This document shows positions 45,390 to 53,918 of a stretch of 64,000 nucleotides of DNA, one piece after another. Position 1 is the first letter of the stretch. The number at the start of each line of letters is the position of its first letter. The notes beneath the pieces were generated by a model. The model was not told the DNA's origin, did no database searches, and worked only from the letters and a program-made list of their open reading frames with translations. The translations under genes and the position numbers were made by a program. Location of the stretch: NCBI RefSeq assembly GCF_014489635.1, contig NZ_CP060828.1, positions 4,254,001 to 4,318,000 of the forward strand, written 5' to 3'. This DNA is from Streptomyces roseirectus. GTDB lineage: Bacteria > Actinomycetota > Actinomycetes > Streptomycetales > Streptomycetaceae.

Positions 45390-46433
45390 ATGTTCGACCA
45401 GAGGAGCGCGGCCCCCGCGAACGGCGTGCCGCGCCCGGGGCCGCCGGACCCGGACGGCCGTCCCCCGGGCCGCCCGCGCCACCGGCACGCCGCGACCGAC
45501 CACGTGGGCTTCAGCCTCGCCCAGTTGCGGTACTTCGTGGTCGCCGCCGAGATGGGCAACATCTCCGAGGCGGCGGAACTGCTGTGCGCGTCGCAGTCGA
45601 CGGTCTCCTCGGCCGTGATGCGGCTGGAGCGCCGGCTCGGCGTGCAGTTGCTGCTGCGGCACCGGTCCCGTGGGGTCACCCTCACCCCGAGCGGCCGGCG
45701 TCTCCTGCGGGAGGCGCGTGCGCTGCTGAGGCAGGCGGAGAACATCCAGGCCCAGGGCGACGCACTGGTGAACGACACCGCCGGCCGCCTCGACGTCGGG
45801 TTCTTCCTCCCCGTCACCCCGTTCCTGCTGCCCCTCGCCTACCGGCTGACCAAGGAGCGCCACGCCCGGCTCCAGCTGAACGTGCACGAGGAATCCGCCG
45901 AACTCCTCCTCGACCGCCTGCGCGACGGCCTGTGCGAGCTGATCGTCACCTACGACTTCCTCGCGGCGGAATCCGCGTTCCACCCACTCGCCGAACTCCC
46001 CCTGCACGCCCTGCTTCCCGGCGACGACCCACGCGGCACGGACGGCGCCCCCCTGCCCCTGGCCGAGCTGAGCACCCGCCCCCTGATCACCCTCGACTCC
46101 GCCCCTCTCGTCCGCCACTTCGAGAAGCTCTACGCGAACGCCGGCGCACCCGCCCCCCGCGTCATCACCGCGTCCACCCCGGAAACCGTCCGTGGCCTCG
46201 TCGCCGCCGGCGCCGGCATCTCCCTCACCTACGAACGCTCCTCGACCCCCACGACCTTGGACGGCAACACCCTCCACACCCTCCCGATCACCGCCCCCAC
46301 ACCCCCCACCACCGCCCTCGGCATCGCCACACCCCCCGGCCTCACCATGACCACCCGCGCCACCGCCTTCCGCGACATCCTCCACACCGCCATCCCCACG
46401 GCCTACGGAACGGCCTCCCATGCGACCGGCTGA
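45390..46433 (+). CDS. LysR-family transcriptional regulator
   Basis: 347 residues. The N-terminal winged helix is typical of LysR (LAQLRYFVVAAEMGNISEAA, then STVSSAVMRLERRLGVQLL), followed by the periplasmic-binding-like effector domain (LDVGFFLPVTPFLLP). A Pro-rich stretch of 35 residues precedes the HTH; ATG at 45390 is the nearest start. It heads the rightward operon and faces the ACP-AsnB-PKS operon, a classic place for a pathway activator. The effector is unknown. Confidence 0.9.
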   Translation: MFDQRSAAPANGVPRPGPPDPDGRPPGRPRHRHAATDHVGFSLAQLRYFVVAAEMGNISEAAELLCASQSTVSSAVMRLERRLGVQLLLRHRSRGVTLTPSGRRLLREARALLRQAENIQAQGDALVNDTAGRLDVGFFLPVTPFLLPLAYRLTKERHARLQLNVHEESAELLLDRLRDGLCELIVTYDFLAAESAFHPLAELPLHALLPGDDPRGTDGAPLPLAELSTRPLITLDSAPLVRHFEKLYANAGAPAPRVITASTPETVRGLVAAGAGISLTYERSSTPTTLDGNTLHTLPITAPTPPTTALGIATPPGLTMTTRATAFRDILHTAIPTAYGTASHATG

Positions 46434-48372
46434 CGGCACGGGCTGGGCGGGGCAGGCGACCGACGACACGGGCCGGCCGACCGGCGGCACCGATGGGACC
46501 GGGCAGCCGGCTGACGGCGGCGGTCAGGCCATGCCGCCGGGCGGGCTCGTGTCGAGCGTGGTGCTGTCGGACGTGGTGCGGGAGGTGACCGGGCGGGTCC
46601 TGGCCCGCGAGCCGCACGAGATCGCCGGCGAGTTGCCGTTCGAGGCCCAGGGGCTGGACCCGTTGCGGGCCATACACCTGGTGCGCGCCCTGAACGAGGC
46701 CCTGTCCCTGGACCTCCCGACGACCGTCGCCTTCGACTTCCCGACCCCGGACCACCTCACCGCCCACCTGCTCACGCGGTACGCCGACGCCACGCCCCGC
46801 ACCGCCCCAGCGCGTCTGGCACCGGGCCACCCCGCCCGGGATCTCACCGAACCGCGAAACCCCGCCTCGGAACTCCCCGCCCCGGGCCACCCCGCCCCGG
46901 AACGGCCACCGGCGCCCGCGGCGGCTCCCGAGCCCCCCGCTTCGGCCGCGCCCCTGGCCTCGACCGCGCCCCCCGGCCCCACCCAGCCGCTCACCACCGC
47001 CCAGCCGCCCGGCCCCACCCCCCTGCCCGGCCCCGCCCAACTCCCCGGCCCGCACCCCTCCGTCCCCGCGCCGCCCCTTCCCCCCGTCCGCTGGAACCTC
47101 GCGCAGGGCCAGCTCGTCATGTACCGGGACCAGCGGCGTTGTCCGGGGTCGGTGGCCTACAACCTGCCGTTGCTGTTCGAGATCCACGGGGAGTTGGACG
47201 AGGCGGCGCTGGAGCGCGCGGTCCGGGCGCAGGTGGAGACGCATCCGGTGCTGGGTGCGCGGTTCGGGGAGCGGGACGGCGTTCCGTACATGACCGTCGT
47301 ACCGGGCCGGGGCCCGTCGTTCGGACGAGTCACGCTGACGGGCGAGTCCCGTGCGGAGCAGCTTGCCGAGCTGCGTGCCCTGGTGGACGTCCCCTTCGAC
47401 CTGGCGGCCGGCCCGCTGGTCCGCGCTCACCTCGTCACCCTCCCCGGCGGGCGGCGCCTGCTGCTGCTCACCGTCCACCACATCCTGATGGACGGCACGT
47501 CGACCGCGGTCCTGATCCGCACGCTCAAAGAGGCGTACCGGGGTGAGCGGGCCCAGCCCGGCGTCTCGTTCGGGGACTTCGTCGCCTGGGAGGAGGAGTT
47601 GCTGGCCGGCGCGCGGGGGGCCCGGCACCGGGAGCACTGGCTGCGGAGGCTGGCCGGCAGTCCGCCGCTCGCGCTGCCCTTCGACCGCCCGTACGACCCG
47701 CGCCGGCTGCCCCGGGTGGCCGTCCTGACCGCCGGGGTGCCCCCGGCACGGGCCGCCGCGCTCGCCGCGACGGCGAGGGCGCACCGGGTGAGCGTCGCCA
47801 CGGTGTTCTTCGCGGCGTACGTGCGCCTGCTGCGCCGGCTGACCGGACAAGGCGACCTGATCCTCGGCATGACCGTGGCCGCCCGCTACGAGAAGCGCTT
47901 CCAGGACGTCGTCGGCCAGATCGCGAACTGTCTGCCCCTGCGCTGCGCGGACACCGGCGACCTCGCCGGGCTCCTGAGGTCGGCGCAGCGCGAGATGGTC
48001 GCCGGCATCGAGCACGGCGCCTGCCCGCTGCCGGAGATCGCCCGGTCGCTGGGCACCGGCGGCCCGCTGGTCCTGACGAACTTCCTGTTCCAGAACTTCG
48101 AGGGCGCCGAACTCCTCGGGGACGGCGTGCGGTCCGGTCCCGGCGCCCTGGATCTGCGGCCGTTCGACGACCTCCCGTACGCCGGTGAATATCCGCTCTC
48201 CCTGGAGTTCTACCGGGACGGCGAGGGCTACAAGGTCTTTCTCAAGTACGACACCCACGTTTTCGACGAGAGCACCGCGCGAAAAGCGCTGACCGAATGG
48301 AACGCGGTGCTCGACGAATTCACCCCCGATATCCCTGGCATCCCTGGAGGAAATGATGGCCGGTCTGCATGA
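46420..48372 (+). CDS. carrier-like domain fused to a condensation domain
   Basis: About 650 residues. Residues about 45-120 have an ACP fold pattern ending FDFPTPDHLTAHLL, but the phosphopantetheine site reads GLDPLRAIHL: the Ser is Pro (codon CCG). A Pro/Ala linker of about 100 residues follows, then a condensation domain with AQGQLVMYRDQ at its start and HHILMDG (intact HHxxxDG) in the middle; NFLFQNF follows later. Such stand-alone condensation domains often make esters or amides between carrier-bound acyl groups and a free nucleophile. The carrier part cannot be pantetheinylated as written, so it may be a docking unit. The start overlaps the LysR gene by 14 nt; ATG at 46530 is an alternative. 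Confidence 0.85.
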   Translation: MRPADGTGWAGQATDDTGRPTGGTDGTGQPADGGGQAMPPGGLVSSVVLSDVVREVTGRVLAREPHEIAGELPFEAQGLDPLRAIHLVRALNEALSLDLPTTVAFDFPTPDHLTAHLLTRYADATPRTAPARLAPGHPARDLTEPRNPASELPAPGHPAPERPPAPAAAPEPPASAAPLASTAPPGPTQPLTTAQPPGPTPLPGPAQLPGPHPSVPAPPLPPVRWNLAQGQLVMYRDQRRCPGSVAYNLPLLFEIHGELDEAALERAVRAQVETHPVLGARFGERDGVPYMTVVPGRGPSFGRVTLTGESRAEQLAELRALVDVPFDLAAGPLVRAHLVTLPGGRRLLLLTVHHILMDGTSTAVLIRTLKEAYRGERAQPGVSFGDFVAWEEELLAGARGARHREHWLRRLAGSPPLALPFDRPYDPRRLPRVAVLTAGVPPARAAALAATARAHRVSVATVFFAAYVRLLRRLTGQGDLILGMTVAARYEKRFQDVVGQIANCLPLRCADTGDLAGLLRSAQREMVAGIEHGACPLPEIARSLGTGGPLVLTNFLFQNFEGAELLGDGVRSGPGALDLRPFDDLPYAGEYPLSLEFYRDGEGYKVFLKYDTHVFDESTARKALTEWNAVLDEFTPDIPGIPGGNDGRSA

Positions 48373-49444
48373 GCCGTTCACCGTGGGTGATCTCACGGTC
48401 CCCAACCGGATCGTGATGGCGCCGATGACGCGCACCGCGTCCCCCGGCGGTGTCCCCGGCCCGGACGCCGCCGAGTACTACGCCCGCCGGGCCGCGCACC
48501 AGGTCGGCCTGATCATCACGGAGGGCACGTACATCGACCGCCCGGCGGCGGGCGCGTACGACAACGTGCCCCACTTCTACGGCGAGCGGGCCCTGGAGGG
48601 CTGGTCGCACGTCGTCCGCCGGGTCCACGCGGCCGGCGGCCGGATCATCCCCCAGCTGTGGCACACGGGCGCGGCCCGCCTCACGGACGACCCGCCCGCC
48701 GACGTCCCCTCGGGCATCGGCCTGGACGGCACCCCGCTGGGCCGCGCGATGACGCAGCGGGACATCGACGAGGCGATCGCCGCGTACGCGCGGGCCGCGG
48801 CCACCGCCGAACGCCTCGGCTTCGACGGCGTCGAGATCCACGGCGCGCACGGCTACCTGATCGACAACTTCCTGTGGAGCGCCACCAACCGCCGCACCGA
48901 CCGCTACGGCGGTGACCCGGCCTCCCGCGCCCGGTTCGGCGCCGAGGTCGTGCGGGCGGTCCGCGCGGCCGTCAGCCCCGGGTTCCCGGTGTTCTTCCGG
49001 CTGTCGCAGTGGAAGGTGGGCCGGTACGAGGCGCGCACCGCCGAGAGCCCGGAGGAGCTGGCGGGGCTGGTGACGCCGCTGGCCGAGGCCGGTGTCGACG
49101 TGTTCCACGGCTCCACGCGCCGGTACTGGCTGCGGGAGTTCGAGGGCAGCTCCCTGAACCTGTCGGGCTGGCTGCGCAAGCTCACCGGCAAGCCGTCCGT
49201 GACGGTCGGTTCGGTCGGCATGGAACGGCAGTACGGCGAGGGCGACTTCACGTCCGGTTTCACGGGCCCCTCCGCGGTGGCCGGCATCGAGGAGCTGGCG
49301 GCCCGCCTGGAGCGCGACGAGTTCGACCTCGTCGCCGTCGGCCGCTCCCTGCTGGCCAACCCGGACTGGGCAGCGCTGGCCCTGCGCGGCGAACTGTCCC
49401 GCGCCCTCCCCTACGACCCGTCGGTCCTCCAGACCCTGGCCTGA
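48356..49444 (+). CDS. Old Yellow Enzyme-family NAD(P)H:flavin oxidoreductase
   Basis: About 362 residues, FMN-dependent TIM barrel. Signatures: VPNRIVMAPMTR at the N-terminus, IIPQLWHTG, and the substrate/FMN motif HGAHGYLIDNFL followed by TNRRTDRYGG. OYE enzymes reduce activated C=C bonds. The last PKS module has DH and KR but no enoylreductase, so this enzyme is a candidate to saturate the remaining alkene or a cyclohexenone. Two consecutive ATGs (48353, 48356) follow GGAGG; the second is better spaced. It overlaps the condensation gene end. Confidence 0.92.
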   Translation: MAGLHEPFTVGDLTVPNRIVMAPMTRTASPGGVPGPDAAEYYARRAAHQVGLIITEGTYIDRPAAGAYDNVPHFYGERALEGWSHVVRRVHAAGGRIIPQLWHTGAARLTDDPPADVPSGIGLDGTPLGRAMTQRDIDEAIAAYARAAATAERLGFDGVEIHGAHGYLIDNFLWSATNRRTDRYGGDPASRARFGAEVVRAVRAAVSPGFPVFFRLSQWKVGRYEARTAESPEELAGLVTPLAEAGVDVFHGSTRRYWLREFEGSSLNLSGWLRKLTGKPSVTVGSVGMERQYGEGDFTSGFTGPSAVAGIEELAARLERDEFDLVAVGRSLLANPDWAALALRGELSRALPYDPSVLQTLA

Positions 49445-49465
49445 CGGCACCGGAAAGGCACGTCC

Positions 49466-50110
49466 ATGCGCATCGGCATCATCGGCGCGGGCAACATCGG
49501 CGGCAATCTGGCCCGGCGGTTCACCGCGCTCGGGCACCGGGTGGCCGTGGCCAACTCGCGCGGCCCGCACACCCTCACGGCGCTCGCCGAGGAGACCGGC
49601 GCCCTCCCGGTCACCGTCTCCGAGGCGGCCCGGGGCGCCCAGGTCGTCGTGGTGGCCGTCCCCGTCAAGGCCGTCGCCGAGCTGCCCGCCGGGCTTCTCG
49701 ACGGCGCGGCGCCGGGCGTCGTCGTCATCGACACCGGCAACTACTACCCGAGGGAGCGCGACGGCCGGATCGCCGCCATCGAGGACGGCCTGCCCGAGAG
49801 CCGCTGGACCGAGCAGTGTCTCGGCCACCCCGTGGTGAAGGCGTTCAACGGCACCTACGCCCAGGACCTCCTGGACCGCGGCCTTCCCCGGGGCACCCCC
49901 GGCCGCCAGGCCCTCCCGGTCGCCGGTGACGACGAGGCGGCCAAGCGGACCGTGCGCGACCTCATCGACCAGCTCGGCTTCGACACCGTCGACGCGGGCA
50001 CCCTCGACGACTCCTGGCGCCAGCAGCCCGGCACCCCCTCCTACGGCCTGCGCGCCGACGCCCCCGCCCTCGCCGATTCCCTGTCGGCGGCCTCAATAAC
50101 CAGAAGATAA
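49466..50110 (+). CDS. NADPH-dependent F420 reductase-like dehydrogenase
   Basis: 214 residues. The N-terminal Rossmann motif is MRIGIIGAGNIGGNLARRF and SRGP follows strand 2, suggesting NADP binding. VVVAVPVKAVAELP and VVIDTGNYYPRERDG match the family of F420-dependent NADP oxidoreductases and predicted dinucleotide-binding proteins. In this cluster it may reduce a ketone, an alkene or F420 itself. GGAAAGG precedes the ATG. Confidence 0.85.
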   Translation: MRIGIIGAGNIGGNLARRFTALGHRVAVANSRGPHTLTALAEETGALPVTVSEAARGAQVVVVAVPVKAVAELPAGLLDGAAPGVVVIDTGNYYPRERDGRIAAIEDGLPESRWTEQCLGHPVVKAFNGTYAQDLLDRGLPRGTPGRQALPVAGDDEAAKRTVRDLIDQLGFDTVDAGTLDDSWRQQPGTPSYGLRADAPALADSLSAASITRR

Positions 50111-50119
50111 GGAACCGTC

Positions 50120-50494
50120 ATGTCGGAGAACATAAGCAATCTGGTGGACCGTTTTCTTCGGGTGCTGGAGAAGTACGACTTCTCCGCCGCCGAGGAGATG
50201 TGCACCGAAAAGGCGACCGTATGGCAGAACGACGGAAAGCCGGAACAGCTGATCGGTGAACGCCTCACCCAGTTCAGGTCGTTCGTCACCACGGTCGAGT
50301 CGATGCGGTACGACGTGCTCCGTCGGTTCGACGACGGGGAGGCGGTGCTCCAGCAGCAGGTGCTGCACCTGAACATGACCGACGGGACGAGCAGCGCCCT
50401 CAACGCCCTGCTCTATTTCCGCTTCGAGGACGGTCTCATCGACCGCATCGAGGAGTACGTCTACGCCATGCCGGCGCCCGGCGAAGCCGCGTAG
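50120..50494 (+). CDS. SnoaL-like/NTF2-fold protein
   Basis: 124 residues of the nuclear transport factor 2-like fold: VDRFLRVLEKYDFSAAEEMC at the start, RFDDGEAVLQQQVLH, and ALLYFRFEDGLIDRIEEYV at the end. Members include polyketide cyclases and isomerases. Given the need for an intramolecular aldol reaction to close the ring, a cyclase or dehydratase role is plausible but not shown. AAGGA is positioned well before the ATG. Confidence 0.82.
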   Translation: MSENISNLVDRFLRVLEKYDFSAAEEMCTEKATVWQNDGKPEQLIGERLTQFRSFVTTVESMRYDVLRRFDDGEAVLQQQVLHLNMTDGTSSALNALLYFRFEDGLIDRIEEYVYAMPAPGEAA

Positions 50495-50525
50495 CGGCGG
50501 CTCGGCGATTCGAAGGGAGACGGCC

Positions 50526-51680
50526 ATGGAGACGCCGCAACCTGCCACCCGCCCCACCCGCCCCAGTCGTCTGCCGTCGCTGACCGGCACCCGGGCCATC
50601 GCGGCCCTGGCCGTGCTGATCACCCATCTGACGGGGCTGTATCCCGGCCTGTGGCCCGTGTTCACGACCATCGGGCCGGTCGGGGTGTCGTTCTTCTTCG
50701 CCCTCAGCGGTTTCGTCCTCACCTGGGTCGCCGCCCCGCAGGACACCGCGCGGAAGTTCTGGCGCCGACGCCTGGTGAAGGTGTTCCCGAACCACTGGGT
50801 GACGTTCGCCGTGACCCTCGCGCTGATGGCCACCGCGGGCGTGACCCTCAAGGTCGTCAACACGGTCCCGGTGTTCTTCCTGGTAGAGCCCTGGGTGCCG
50901 CACTTCGACACCCTCGGCGGGCTCAACGGCATCAACGTGCCGGTCTGGTCCCTCTGCTGCGAGCTGGTCTTCTACCTCGCGTTCCCGGTCCTGATCCGGT
51001 ACATCAGGCGGATCCGCCCGGAACGGCTGTGGCTGTGGGTGGGCGCGACCGCCGCGGGCACCGTCCTCGTCCCGTTCGTCGCCCTGCTGCTGCCGAGGGA
51101 CCCGGCGACCTCGTGGGACCCGACGATCCCGGAGTGGCACAGCTGGTTCGTCTACAGCTTCCCCTTCACCAGGATGCTGGAGTTCGTGCTGGGCATCCTG
51201 CTGGCGCGGGTCATGATGAACGGCAAGTGGATCCGCTTCGGCATGGCGCCGGCGTTCCTGCTGCTGGCCGTCTGCACGACCGTCCAGGCGTACCTGCCGG
51301 GCATCTTCCGCATCTCCGCCGGGATGACGGCGTTCCCGGTCGCCCTGGCGATCGCCGCGTGCGCCGCCGCCGACGTCCGCGGGGTGCGGACGCCGTTCAA
51401 CGGGCGGGTCATGGTGTGGCTGGGCGAGATCTCGTTCGCCTTCTACATGGTGCACTGGCTGGTCATCCAGTACGGCCCGCTGGACGCCATCGACGGCGTC
51501 AACACCGGTTCCGCGACGGACACGGCCCTCAACATCGCGCTGACCGTCGTCCTCAGCCTCGCGTTCGCGGTGGCCCTCTACACGCTGGTCGAACGCCCCG
51601 CGGTCCAGCGCTTCAGCGTGAAGCGGCCCCGCCGGACCGAACCGCCCGCCGCCGTCCGCGAACCCACGGCCGTCCGGTAG
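50526..51680 (+). CDS. membrane acyltransferase-3 family O-acyltransferase
   Basis: 384 residues with about ten membrane helices. The N-terminus has LTGTRAIAALAVLITHLTG with the conserved His, then GVSFFFALSGFVLTW. Further family markers are WRRRLVKVFPNHW and VPVWSLCCELVFYLAFP. These enzymes move acetyl or other acyl groups from a cytoplasmic donor to a hydroxyl. Together with the P450s this points to an acylated tailoring step, such as an acetoxy group. GGGAG precedes the ATG at 50526. Confidence 0.9.
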   Translation: METPQPATRPTRPSRLPSLTGTRAIAALAVLITHLTGLYPGLWPVFTTIGPVGVSFFFALSGFVLTWVAAPQDTARKFWRRRLVKVFPNHWVTFAVTLALMATAGVTLKVVNTVPVFFLVEPWVPHFDTLGGLNGINVPVWSLCCELVFYLAFPVLIRYIRRIRPERLWLWVGATAAGTVLVPFVALLLPRDPATSWDPTIPEWHSWFVYSFPFTRMLEFVLGILLARVMMNGKWIRFGMAPAFLLLAVCTTVQAYLPGIFRISAGMTAFPVALAIAACAAADVRGVRTPFNGRVMVWLGEISFAFYMVHWLVIQYGPLDAIDGVNTGSATDTALNIALTVVLSLAFAVALYTLVERPAVQRFSVKRPRRTEPPAAVREPTAVR

Positions 51681-51793
51681 GCCCCAGGGCCCGTCCGGCG
51701 GACCGGATCCCGGCGCGCACCCCCCACATCCGTGCGCCCCGGCCCCCCGGACAGCCCCTCTTCTCTCCACCACGTCAGCCCGGAGCTGCCCCC

Positions 51794-53026
51794 ATGACAG
51801 ACATCAGCCCCGTATCCGACACCGTGACATCCGACACCGACGTTCCCGACTTCCCCGTCTCCCGGCCGCAGGGATGCCCCTTCGACATCGACGAGACCTA
51901 CACCCGGCTGCGGGCCGAGGAGCCCGTGTCCCGGGTGCGCTGCCCAGCCGGCATGGACGCCTGGCTGGTCACCCGCTACCAGGACATCCGCGACGTGCTC
52001 GCCGACCCCCGGCTGAGCTCCCGCGCCGCCGGCTCCGACCACATGCTGCCGTCCTACGCCGGCCACGCCCCGCTGCCGGGCTTCATGATCCAGCTGGACG
52101 GCGAGGAGCACTCCCGGCTGCGGCGGCTGCTGGTCGGCGAGTTCACCGGCCGCCGGGTGGCGGCCATGCGGCCCTACATCCAGCGGATCGCCGACGAGCA
52201 CACCGACGCGATGCTCACGGGCACGAGCGCCGACCTGGTGCGGGACTTCGCGCTGCCGATCCCCTCCCAGGTGATCTGCGACATGCTCGGCGTGCCCTAC
52301 CAGGACCACCCCGCCTTCCAGCACGACAGCCAGATCCTGACGAGCTTCGAGGCCGACGAAGCCACCCGCGCGGCGGCCACCCGGCGCCTGGAGGACTACC
52401 TCGGCGAGCTGATCGAGAAGCGGATCGCCGTGCCGCGGGACGACATGCTGAGCCGGCTGATCGAACGCGCCGCCGCCACCGGCCGGCCGCTGACCGTGCC
52501 CGAACTGTCCACGCTGGCCGTGCTGACGCTGGTCGCCGGGCACGAGACGACCGCCAACATGATCACGCTGAGCATGGCGGTGCTCCTTGAGGACCCCGAA
52601 CGGCTGGCCGCGCTGCGGGCCGCCCCGGAGACCATCGGCCCCGCCGTGAAGGAACTCCTGCGCTATCTGACGGTGATCCAGTTCGGCCTGGTCCGGTACG
52701 CCACCGAGGACGTCACCGTCGCCGGCACCGAGGTGAGGGCCGGTGAGTGGGTGGTCGCCGCGCTCCCGTCCGGCAACCGCGACGCGAGCGTGTTCCCCGA
52801 CCCCGACACCCTCGACCTGGGCCGGCGGGCCCGCACGAACCTGTCCTTCGGCGTCGGCCCGCACCAGTGCGTCGGCCAGCACCTGGCCGAGGTCGAACTC
52901 CAGGTCGCCCTGACCACCCTGCTCCGCCGGTTGCCGGGCCTGCGGCTCGCGCGACCGCTGGAGCGGTCCGACTTCAAGCTCAACGACATCGTCCACGGCC
53001 TGCGCACCATGCCGGTCGTCTGGTAG
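51794..53026 (+). CDS. cytochrome P450 (first of two)
   Basis: 410 residues of the bacterial class I type. I-helix LVAGHETTANMI near 250, ExxR in KELLRYL, and heme ligand Cys359 in FGVGPHQCVGQH. It needs a separate ferredoxin and reductase, neither of which is in the window. It probably hydroxylates the carbocyclic part of the product. A 113-bp gap upstream may hold an internal promoter. GGAG precedes the ATG at 51794. Confidence 0.93.
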   Translation: MTDISPVSDTVTSDTDVPDFPVSRPQGCPFDIDETYTRLRAEEPVSRVRCPAGMDAWLVTRYQDIRDVLADPRLSSRAAGSDHMLPSYAGHAPLPGFMIQLDGEEHSRLRRLLVGEFTGRRVAAMRPYIQRIADEHTDAMLTGTSADLVRDFALPIPSQVICDMLGVPYQDHPAFQHDSQILTSFEADEATRAAATRRLEDYLGELIEKRIAVPRDDMLSRLIERAAATGRPLTVPELSTLAVLTLVAGHETTANMITLSMAVLLEDPERLAALRAAPETIGPAVKELLRYLTVIQFGLVRYATEDVTVAGTEVRAGEWVVAALPSGNRDASVFPDPDTLDLGRRARTNLSFGVGPHQCVGQHLAEVELQVALTTLLRRLPGLRLARPLERSDFKLNDIVHGLRTMPVVW

Positions 53027-53062
53027 CGCCCCGCGCGCCCGCAACCTCAGGAGGAGAACCCC

Positions 53063-53869
53063 ATGACCAGCCAGGACCACCCCACCCCGACGCCGCTCAC
53101 GGAGCTGGCGGGCAAGCGGGCCGTCGTCACCGGCGGCAGCCGCGGCATCGGCGCCGCGATCGTGCGGAACTTCCTCGACGCCGGCGCCGGCGTCGTGACG
53201 TCCGCCCGCAACCCGGACCCGGACGCGCCGTCCGGTGCCACGTTCGTCAAGGCCGACCTCAGCACCGCCGACGGGGTGCGCGCGTTCGCGGACGCCGCGC
53301 TGGAGACGCTGGGCGGCGTCGACATCATCGTCAACAACGTGGGCGGCGTCCGCTCCTTCCACCCGGTGCTGGAGCTGGAGAAGGACTGGCAGTACACGAT
53401 GGACGTCAACTTCCTGGCGTCCGTGCGGCTCAACGCGGCGCTGGTGCCCTCGATGCGCGAGGCGGGCGGCGGGAGCATCGTCCACGTCTCGACGACGGCG
53501 ACGATCGCCGCGTACCCGATGCTGTACCACTACGCCGCCGCCAACGCCGCCCTGGAGTCGTACAGCAAGGGCCTGTCCACCGAGCTGGCGCCGGACGGCA
53601 TCCGGGTCGTGTCGGTGTGTCTGGGCAACGTCGACACGCCGGCCTCGAAGTCGGCGCGCGGCCAGATCGTCGAGTACTTCGGCGGCGACCCGGCCAGCAC
53701 CGACCTCGACGACCTCGCGAAGCAGTGGGCCGCCGAGATCCCGCTCGGACGACTGGGCGCCTCGCAGGACGTCGCCGACGCGGTGAGCTTCCTGGTCTCG
53801 CCGCGCGCCTCGTGGATCACCGGCAGCAACGTCGTCATCGACGGCGGGAAGACCGCGAGCCTCGCCTGA
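53063..53869 (+). CDS. short-chain dehydrogenase/reductase lacking the catalytic Lys
   Basis: 268 residues. Cofactor motif TGGSRGIG and VNNVGG are intact, and Ser143 (HVSTTA) and Tyr157 are in place. The active-site segment reads YAAANAAL: position 161, normally Lys of YxxxK, is Asn (codon AAC). Typical oxidoreductase activity would be weak or altered; dehydratase, isomerase or structural roles are possible. The C-terminus (SFLVSPRASWITGSNVVIDG) is normal for the family. A strong AGGAGGAG precedes the ATG. Confidence 0.9.
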   Translation: MTSQDHPTPTPLTELAGKRAVVTGGSRGIGAAIVRNFLDAGAGVVTSARNPDPDAPSGATFVKADLSTADGVRAFADAALETLGGVDIIVNNVGGVRSFHPVLELEKDWQYTMDVNFLASVRLNAALVPSMREAGGGSIVHVSTTATIAAYPMLYHYAAANAALESYSKGLSTELAPDGIRVVSVCLGNVDTPASKSARGQIVEYFGGDPASTDLDDLAKQWAAEIPLGRLGASQDVADAVSFLVSPRASWITGSNVVIDGGKTASLA

Positions 53870-53918
53870 CCCGCGACGCCGCCTCCCGACACCCCACCCC
53901 ACGTAAAGGACGCACACG

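Noticed and set aside
46420..48372. Hybrid NRPS-PKS assembly line
   Set aside because: The condensation domain stands alone, its carrier is inactive, and the only adenylation domain belongs to a carboxylic acid reductase.
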